The notes beneath the pieces are model-generated. The model was given only the letters and a program-made list of their open reading frames with translations, was not told the origin of the DNA and made no database searches. The position numbers and the translations under genes were made by a program. 7,335 nt of DNA. Origin: Spirochaetales bacterium (GTDB lineage Bacteria; Spirochaetota; Spirochaetia; DSM-16054; Sediminispirochaetaceae). Positions 1 to 4,439 of this stretch are shown piece after piece (positions within the stretch are counted from its first letter, which is position 1; the number at the start of each line of letters is the position of its first letter). The stretch lies in contig JAASTM010000105.1 in NCBI GenBank assembly GCA_021767325.1, forward strand, positions 1 to 7,335, in the 5' to 3' direction.

Positions 1-20
1 CTATTGCCGATATGTCATAC

Positions 21-59
21 TAAAACAGCAGCCGTCCGGCATGCCGGACAACTGCTGTT
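21..59 (-). terminator. Intrinsic terminator after the 59-residue protein gene
   Basis: An interrupted palindrome spans 24-59. Outer arms AACAGCAG (24-31) and CTGCTGTT (52-59) flank a 2x2 mismatch and the perfect 16-bp palindrome GTCCGGCATGCCGGAC (34-49). Read on the minus strand the hairpin is followed by a run of only four Ts (22-25, partly inside the stem), so it is terminator-like with a weak U tract. It starts 25 bp past the stop codon of the small gene at 85-264, the right place to end that transcript. On the plus strand no T run follows, so it is probably one-directional. Confidence 0.65.
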
Positions 60-84
60 GTCGAAACGAAACGCAGGTCATGGT

Positions 85-264
85 TTATACTTCCCCCTTC
101 ATGCGTTCTCCCAGCACGATCAGCTGGTTTCCCACCCACAAGCGCAGCTTGCGTTGGCTGCTGATCCTGTTGCTACGACTTCTTCTGTGCTGCTCGGCAG
201 CTCTGAGAAGATCTTTGTGTTGCTCATCGGCAAACTTCTGAATTTCCAGGTCTGAACTAAACAT
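85..264 (-). CDS. Small basic hypothetical protein (59 aa)
   Basis: ATG at 264-262 and TAA at 87-85 encode 59 residues, beginning MFSSDLEIQKF and ending GERMKGEV. Translation is supported by AAGGAGG (277-271) six bases before the ATG; the frame is closed by a stop shortly upstream, so this is the only sensible start. The N-terminal third is acidic and helical-looking (residues 4-27). The middle is very basic and Ser/Arg-rich (27-41). The end is an amphipathic segment, LWVGNQLIVLGERMKG (42-57). No signal peptide, transmembrane segment or cysteine is seen. I do not recognise the family; a small nucleic-acid-binding or membrane-surface protein is possible, which is inference. It lies downstream of the 24-residue peptide gene and two strong terminators, with no evident promoter of its own, so expression may depend on read-through. 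A terminator-like hairpin follows. Confidence 0.75.
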   Translation of the reverse strand: MFSSDLEIQKFADEQHKDLLRAAEQHRRSRSNRISSQRKLRLWVGNQLIVLGERMKGEV

Positions 265-329
265 CCTGAACCTCCTTGTTCATACTCATCCTGCACTCAC
301 CTCTCTTCTGAGCGGAGTACAGCGACCCG

Positions 330-369
330 AAAAAAAAGCCGCAGGCATACAACGTATACTCCCGCGGCT
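330..369 (-). terminator. Second (distal) intrinsic terminator after the peptide gene
   Basis: On the minus strand, GCCGC (368-364) pairs with GCGGC (342-338), extended by an outer A-T pair (337/369). One mismatch and two G-C pairs follow inside, then a small internal ATAC/GTAT hairpin (347-357). The stem runs directly into eight Ts (337-330). It shares its 3' end, TGCGGCTTTTTTTT on the minus strand, with the proximal terminator at 401-432. It stands between that terminator and the 59-residue protein gene. Confidence 0.75.
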
Positions 370-379
370 CATCCAACGA

Positions 380-402
380 TTGCGGAACACCCGGTTCCGC
401 AA
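380..402. other. Perfect 9-bp hairpin between the two terminators
   Basis: TTGCGGAAC (380-388) and GTTCCGCAA (394-402) form a perfect stem with a five-base loop (389-393). In neither direction does a T run follow, so it is not itself a terminator. On the minus-strand transcript it comes right after the U tract of the proximal terminator. Its ATTGCGG segment (379-385) is also complementary to CCGCAAT (410-416) in the proximal terminator's 3' arm, so an alternative pairing is possible. Confidence 0.6.
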
Positions 403-432
403 AAAAAAGCCGCAATCCCGATGGACTGCGGC
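401..432 (-). terminator. Proximal intrinsic terminator after the peptide gene
   Basis: On the minus strand GCCGCAGTCC (432-423) pairs with GGATTGCGGC (418-409) in a continuous 10-bp stem with one G-T wobble and a four-base loop. Eight Ts (408-401) follow immediately. This is a textbook rho-independent terminator. It begins 20 bp past the stop codon of the 24-residue peptide ORF, so most transcripts from the promoter at 570-598 should be about 160 nt long and encode only the peptide. Confidence 0.9.
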
Positions 433-452
433 CGATATTTACAAATTATATA

Positions 453-527
453 TCAGACAGGTACAGACACACCGGTACTATTGATTACTACAGTCGGGGC
501 AGCGACAAACAAAATAGCACTCATCAT
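453..527 (-). CDS. 24-residue hydrophobic micropeptide
   Basis: ATG at 527-525 (a second ATG follows directly) and TGA at 455-453 encode 24 residues. The sequence begins MMSAILFVAAP and ends TGVSVPV. It contains no charged residue and no cysteine, six valines, and one continuous hydrophobic stretch (residues 4-15). AAGGAG (540-535) lies seven bases before the first ATG. A sigma70-type promoter lies upstream and a strong terminator downstream, so the ORF has its own compact transcription unit, divergent from the BTAD-TPR regulator gene. It could be a secreted or reimported signalling peptide, a small membrane peptide, or a leader peptide controlling read-through into the 59-residue gene. The lack of a lysine/arginine N-terminus argues against a classical Sec signal. 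I do not recognise the sequence; the case rests on the architecture. Confidence 0.7.
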   Translation of the reverse strand: MMSAILFVAAPTVVINSTGVSVPV

Positions 528-534
528 GTGTCTT

Positions 535-540
535 CTCCTT
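535..540 (-). promoter_or_regulatory. Ribosome binding site of the micropeptide
   Basis: AAGGAG on the minus strand, seven bases from the first ATG at 527. Its strength and spacing are the main reason to treat this very short ORF as translated. Confidence 0.75.
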
Positions 541-569
541 TCAAAATCTTCTCGAAACTTGTTGTGTAA

Positions 570-598
570 TTTCTACTTCATTCTCATTTTTTTGTCAA
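570..598 (-). promoter_or_regulatory. Sigma70-type promoter of the micropeptide transcript
   Basis: On the minus strand a consensus -35 TTGACA (598-593) is followed after exactly 17 bp by TAGAAA (575-570), a four-of-six match to the -10 consensus. Transcription would start near 563, giving a 5' leader of about 35 nt before the ATG at 527. The flanking DNA is AT-rich. The promoter points away from the regulator promoter at 627-654. Confidence 0.75.
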
Positions 599-609
599 GC
601 ACTACTACA

Positions 610-637
610 TTTACTTTTTAAAAATATTTCACTTTTG
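610..637. promoter_or_regulatory. Possible regulator binding site (ACTTTT direct repeat)
   Basis: Two similar strings, TTTACTTTTT (610-619) and TTTCACTTTTG (627-637), put the heptamers ACTTTTT (613-619) and ACTTTTG (631-637) 18 bp apart in the same orientation. They lie between the divergent promoters, overlapping the -35 region of the regulator promoter and roughly 50-75 bp upstream of the peptide start point. SARP-type regulators bind short direct repeats, so this is a reasonable operator candidate, but the region is AT-rich and chance similarity is likely. Confidence 0.3.
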
Positions 638-654
638 AACTATCGTGGTATACT
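627..654 (+). promoter_or_regulatory. Extended -10 promoter of the BTAD-TPR regulator
   Basis: TGG followed by TATACT (646-654) is an extended -10 element (TGn plus a five-of-six -10 hexamer). A weak -35, TTTCAC (627-632), sits 16 bp upstream; extended -10 promoters often need no good -35. The start point would fall near 661-663, at or next to the ATG at 663, implying an mRNA with almost no 5' leader. Confidence 0.55.
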
Positions 655-662
655 ATTTTAGT

Positions 663-2705
663 ATGACAACGGATGAAAACAGTATCAAGCTGTTTCTATT
701 CGGCCCTCCGCGTATTCTTATTAAGCAGACCCCCGTCCACATCAGCCGAAAAAAGACATTCGGCATTCTGGCCTATCTTACAACCCACCAGCAAAGCTTC
801 ACCCGTGACCGCCTGGCATCCCTGTTTTGGCCGGATAACGACTATTCTCATGCACATGCGAATCTTCGCAAAGTGATCTACGAAATCAGATCAACATTTT
901 CACCAACAATTTTCCCAACAGACGAAAAACTGGTGGGGCCGCTAAACCTTGAGCACTTATGGGTAGATGCACACCTGTTTCAATCCGGCTCAGATAATCT
1001 GCGAAGCCTCGAATATTCGATGGAAAAGAGTAGTATACATCCTTCGATCGGGTCGCTACAGCAGTATAAAAGCCGCCTAGAAGACTTGATCTCACTCTAT
1101 ACTGATGACTTCATGTCCGGGTTTTCTCTCCGGGATTGCGATTTGTTTGATGATTGGCAGTTCTTATACTCAGAGTTTCTGCAGCAGATGCTCTGTACGA
1201 ATCTGGAACAGCTGATAATAATGAGCGATTATCTTGATGATATTGATACAGCTATAGCGTCAGCCCGCAGACTCCTCCATCTGGATTCATTGAATGAAAA
1301 CGGACATAGGGCTCTGATTCGACTATATTTGAAAAGCGGTCAGGCCGAAGCAGCCCTGCGGCAATATCGCCTGTGTGCGCATATTCTGCAAAAGGAGCTC
1401 GGTGTTGACCCCGAACAGGCGACCACAGCTTTGCTGCCGCAGATACAGCAACGACTACACAACTCCTTCTCCGCTTTCAGCCCCTCATCTCCGCTGTTTT
1501 TCCGCAAAGAGACGCCGTCACAAAGTCACCGCTTCTATCAGGAGGTAACACTACCTGCAGTTGAAAAACTGACCCGACACACGTACAGCGAAATAGAAAG
1601 CGAGACACCGTTTCAGTCTGCCAGACGGGCCAAGGAACTCTGCATGCTGGCGGACCTTACCCTCAGGTCAAGCGTATACCGTGACGGGAATATACTCCGA
1701 GCCCGTAAATACTACTGCCGGGCCAGCCACATCGACCCGCAGTGCGCAGATGCGTATTCCGGACTCGCATTCACCTTCTTTTCTCTCGGTGGGTACGGGG
1801 TGGACGCCCGGGTGAATGAACGTAAAAAGATAAAAATAGAGCGGCTGGTGCAGCGATCCCTCGAATGTGACCCCAGGCACAGCCGGGCACTCATGGTGCT
1901 GGCCGGCAAAAAGGTGGAGTGGGACTGGAACCTAAATGAAGCCGAACACCTCTTCCAGCAGGCGTTGTCGCACACTCCAGACCATGCCGACACTCTTCTA
2001 TGGTATGGCGAGCTTCTGATGATCCGCGGCAGGCTCGAAAAGGCGTACAGGAACCTGCAGAAAGCACAGGAGCTGCAGCCGGTGGATATTGCAGTGAACT
2101 ACCGACTGGCTAAATACTACCGGATGGTCGGAGAATTCGATAAAAGTATACGCCTGCTGAACATCATCGATGAACTGTATCCGGAGCACTATCTGGTAAA
2201 CGGACTCATTACATTGGTCTTACTGGCCCAGGGGCACTTCAAAAGCGCAGTCCGTACCGCAGAATACGAAACAGCACTAGAGCAGAACAGTGTGAGCCTC
2301 TGCGACCTTGCTGTGGCCCGCAGTTATGCCGGCGACCTATCGGCAGCCGAAACAGCTGTTAACAAATCGGTCGAGGAGTTCAATCGCACCGGCGAAGATG
2401 CCTACTTTGTGGCCCTCGCTCACCATGCTCTCGGGAGAGATGCCGAAGCACTGGACTGGCTGGAAACGGCGTATATACGCCATGACATAGCACTTATCAA
2501 AATGTGCACCGAACCGCTCTGGACAAATCTGCACTGGAACTCCCATTTCCATGACCTCGCCCAACGGGTCGGTGTTCCGCTGCATCTTTCTCAAATGGAA
2601 GAGCTGCTGGCAAAGATGAAGTTTCCGGATCATATTTCTGCACGGTTTTCACGGCCCGAGGATACGCTTACCGAGGGCGGAAGCGACAAACTTCTTCAGT
2701 TTTGA
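663..2705 (+). CDS. BTAD/SARP-type transcriptional regulator with TPR array (680 aa)
   Basis: Probable cytoplasmic DNA-binding regulator. Residues 9-80 match the winged-helix domain of SARP/AfsR-type proteins (LFLFGPPRILI near the start, FTRDRLASLFWPD, then HAHANLRKVIYEIRS). Residues 97-265 match the bacterial transcriptional activation domain, with the typical HRALIRLYLKSGQAEAALRQY and LGVDPE segments. A linker follows, then about 300 residues of TPR-like helices (340-640), including AEHLFQQALSHTPDHADTL. No NB-ARC ATPase is present, unlike large AfsR proteins. TPR arrays bind proteins or peptides, so the input is plausibly a ligand peptide; that is inference. I place the start at ATG 663 because the frame's earlier GTG (645) overlaps the putative -10 element and neither site has a Shine-Dalgarno. 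The gene is divergent from the 24-residue peptide unit. Its last 57 bp overlap the 3' end of orr on the other strand. Targets are unknown; the divergent unit and itself are the likeliest. Confidence 0.9.
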   Translation: MTTDENSIKLFLFGPPRILIKQTPVHISRKKTFGILAYLTTHQQSFTRDRLASLFWPDNDYSHAHANLRKVIYEIRSTFSPTIFPTDEKLVGPLNLEHLWVDAHLFQSGSDNLRSLEYSMEKSSIHPSIGSLQQYKSRLEDLISLYTDDFMSGFSLRDCDLFDDWQFLYSEFLQQMLCTNLEQLIIMSDYLDDIDTAIASARRLLHLDSLNENGHRALIRLYLKSGQAEAALRQYRLCAHILQKELGVDPEQATTALLPQIQQRLHNSFSAFSPSSPLFFRKETPSQSHRFYQEVTLPAVEKLTRHTYSEIESETPFQSARRAKELCMLADLTLRSSVYRDGNILRARKYYCRASHIDPQCADAYSGLAFTFFSLGGYGVDARVNERKKIKIERLVQRSLECDPRHSRALMVLAGKKVEWDWNLNEAEHLFQQALSHTPDHADTLLWYGELLMIRGRLEKAYRNLQKAQELQPVDIAVNYRLAKYYRMVGEFDKSIRLLNIIDELYPEHYLVNGLITLVLLAQGHFKSAVRTAEYETALEQNSVSLCDLAVARSYAGDLSAAETAVNKSVEEFNRTGEDAYFVALAHHALGRDAEALDWLETAYIRHDIALIKMCTEPLWTNLHWNSHFHDLAQRVGVPLHLSQMEELLAKMKFPDHISARFSRPEDTLTEGGSDKLLQF

Positions 2706-4439
2706 CCCGCTGCGGCCGCCGGTGTGTGCGCCGGAGACATCCAGCACCCGCATGAAGCCGGAACGGGCAATCATCTCCATAGCCAGATGGGTTTCGCGGT
2801 TCGTCAGCCCCTCCTGGCCGCCGTCGGCCAGCCGTTCATCAAAATAGACATAAAGGCCGCGGGTACCGATGACCGCCCGCTGCAGGGCCTTCCGCAAAAC
2901 CGCGGATATACCCAGCGAATCGATGTCTTCCATGGTATACACAGTGATGCCGAGCCGGCGTATAGTCTCCGCCTCCTGCTCGCTCACTTCGCGCAGCCCC
3001 ACCAGCACCAGGTTGTCGGCGGCCGGGGCGAGGTAAGGGCTTTTAGTGTCGAGCAAACGTCCCAGCGCCCCTTCGACAATTCCGGCATTCGGAGAGAGCC
3101 ACAGAAGCCCTACATCCTGTAGCGAGCCGGCACAGGCGGTAAAGCCGTCGGCACTCAGCTGCTCAACTCCACACAACACCGGCATACAGCGGTTCTGCAG
3201 ACACTCACCGATCTTGCTCTGCAACTCGCGTCCCGGCTTGGCTTTTTCCTCAGTGGTTTCGAGTTCATACCCAATGCTTCTCAGGGTTCGGTGGAAGGCT
3301 GAAGAAAGATCCCGCGATAAGTTGCCGCCGAAGAACTTCAGACTTGGTTTTGCACTGCCGGCCGGACCGGCTCCGACCACTCGCTTGTCGACGTACGCCG
3401 ATGTCATAGAAGCCAGCAGAGCCGAATAGTTCATAGTGAAGGCTACGCTATCGCCGAGCTTAATAGCCTCCCGATCCGAACTGACATCGACCAGCAGATG
3501 GTCGCTGGAAGCTCCCAGAATATGCTGCTGCGGATCCACGGGATTCAGCCCGTCCACATCAACATCCTCCCGGCCGATATTGAGAATACCGCGCAGGATC
3601 TCCCCTTTATCCTCAAAGGTCGGAGTATTACCGAAGGCATCCTCGCCAGTCTCGCCAATCGGTACGGAGGGTTTCTGCTTCAGTTCGATCACCTCCGCTT
3701 CCAGTTTAAAGGCGTCCTGGCTCGTACCCGGCCAGGCGGTGCGCTGCACGGTTTCGCGGCCCAGCATCAGCGCCTCACCTATGCGCAGGTGATTCACCGC
3801 TTGCGGCATCTTGCCCGCCCTCAACAGGGGGAGCGAGGATGAATTGCCGCCCGAGATAGTTTCGATCTTAACATCAAACGCATCCTCGATGCGGTGGGCC
3901 CAGTCCACCAGCTGCTGCATATTCTTTTCGGTCGGAATGACTCCTCCGTAGCAGGTGAGATTCGTACCGACTCCCTTCAGTTTCAGATTCGGCAGCTCCA
4001 GGGTTTCGCGGGCCGCCGGCAGCACATCGTCGGGCCACAGCCCTTCCCGCAGATCCCCCAGGTCGATCATGAGAATTACGTGGTGCACCACCCCGTGCTC
4101 CTGCGCCGCCCGGCTGAGCGAGCGGATCACCGAAAGCTCCGAATTGAGGCTGATATCAACCGACCGGACTATCTCGTCGGTCTCGCTGAGTGGTGGTATG
4201 CGCAGCAACATCATTTCGTCCACGATGCCGTTGGCACGGAGCCGATGTACGTTCTCGAGCCGCGATTCTCCAATCCCCTTCACTCCGCCGCGCAGCAGCG
4301 CGCGGGCCACCGAAGGCATTCCGCAGGTTACCTTGGTCACACCAGTTACTGAAATTCCGTTTTCGGCGCACAATGTGGTAACCGCCCGGGCATTGGCTTC
4401 AATTTTATCAAGATCGACGATTACCGTTGGTCCGGCCAT
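2649..4439 (-). CDS. orr: Ornithine racemase fused to a degenerate arginase-like domain (596 aa)
   Basis: Residues 1-355 are a fold-type III PLP racemase of the alanine racemase superfamily, best matched to ornithine racemase, which interconverts L- and D-ornithine to supply the D-ornithine aminomutase. The PLP lysine is K36 in GVTKVTCG; GESRLENVHRL (57-67), the SGGNSSSLP turn (196-204) and HLRIGEALMLGRE (217-229) are family-like. Known clostridial enzymes are about 355 residues, so about 240 are extra. Residues 383-596 follow the arginase/agmatinase order: MPVLCGVEQL where that family has PLVLGGDHS, LLWLSPNAGI for the DAHxD strand, VLVGLREV, GITVYTMEDIDSLG, VYFDERLADG for SFDVDxLDP, and EGLTNRE for GGLTYRE. 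Most metal ligands are replaced, so it is presumably not catalytic. AAGGAG (4450-4445) lies five bases before the ATG; the gene overlaps the mutL-like gene by 19 bp, implying translational coupling. Confidence 0.88.
   Translation of the reverse strand: MAGPTVIVDLDKIEANARAVTTLCAENGISVTGVTKVTCGMPSVARALLRGGVKGIGESRLENVHRLRANGIVDEMMLLRIPPLSETDEIVRSVDISLNSELSVIRSLSRAAQEHGVVHHVILMIDLGDLREGLWPDDVLPAARETLELPNLKLKGVGTNLTCYGGVIPTEKNMQQLVDWAHRIEDAFDVKIETISGGNSSSLPLLRAGKMPQAVNHLRIGEALMLGRETVQRTAWPGTSQDAFKLEAEVIELKQKPSVPIGETGEDAFGNTPTFEDKGEILRGILNIGREDVDVDGLNPVDPQQHILGASSDHLLVDVSSDREAIKLGDSVAFTMNYSALLASMTSAYVDKRVVGAGPAGSAKPSLKFFGGNLSRDLSSAFHRTLRSIGYELETTEEKAKPGRELQSKIGECLQNRCMPVLCGVEQLSADGFTACAGSLQDVGLLWLSPNAGIVEGALGRLLDTKSPYLAPAADNLVLVGLREVSEQEAETIRRLGITVYTMEDIDSLGISAVLRKALQRAVIGTRGLYVYFDERLADGGQEGLTNRETHLAMEMIARSGFMRVLDVSGAHTGGRSGSKLKKFVASALGKRILGP

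Larger units (their letters stand above)
330..414. repeat. 14-nt direct repeat shared by the tandem terminators
   Basis: The plus-strand string AAAAAAAAGCCGCA occurs at 330-343 and again at 401-414, 71 bp apart. Each copy is the 3' stem arm plus U tract of a minus-strand terminator. The remaining arm and loop sequences differ, so this is either a partial duplication or convergence on the same terminator end. Confidence 0.8.

Noticed and set aside
4..255. Plus-strand frames of 83 and 66 codons at the left edge
   Set aside because: Both are antisense to the 59-residue gene, run through the hairpin at 24-59, and have no RBS or family-like sequence.
301..432. CRISPR-like or mobile-element repeats from the AAAAAAAAGCCGCA pair
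   Set aside because: Only two copies exist and each is the arm and U tract of a terminator; no further repeats, spacers, transposase or terminal inverted repeats are seen.
421..621. 66-codon plus-strand frame across the intergenic region
   Set aside because: It starts inside a terminator stem, has no Shine-Dalgarno, and runs antisense through the micropeptide, its RBS and its promoter. The minus-strand signals explain this stretch better.
645..662. GTG at 645 as the regulator start
   Set aside because: It overlaps the extended -10 element, has no Shine-Dalgarno, and adds only MVYYFS before the conserved winged-helix domain.
2717..2732. Hairpin CCGGTG-TGTG-CGCCGG just past the regulator stop, as a possible terminator
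   Set aside because: A six-pair stem with one wobble and no T run in either direction, lying inside the orr coding sequence; likely chance in G+C-rich DNA.
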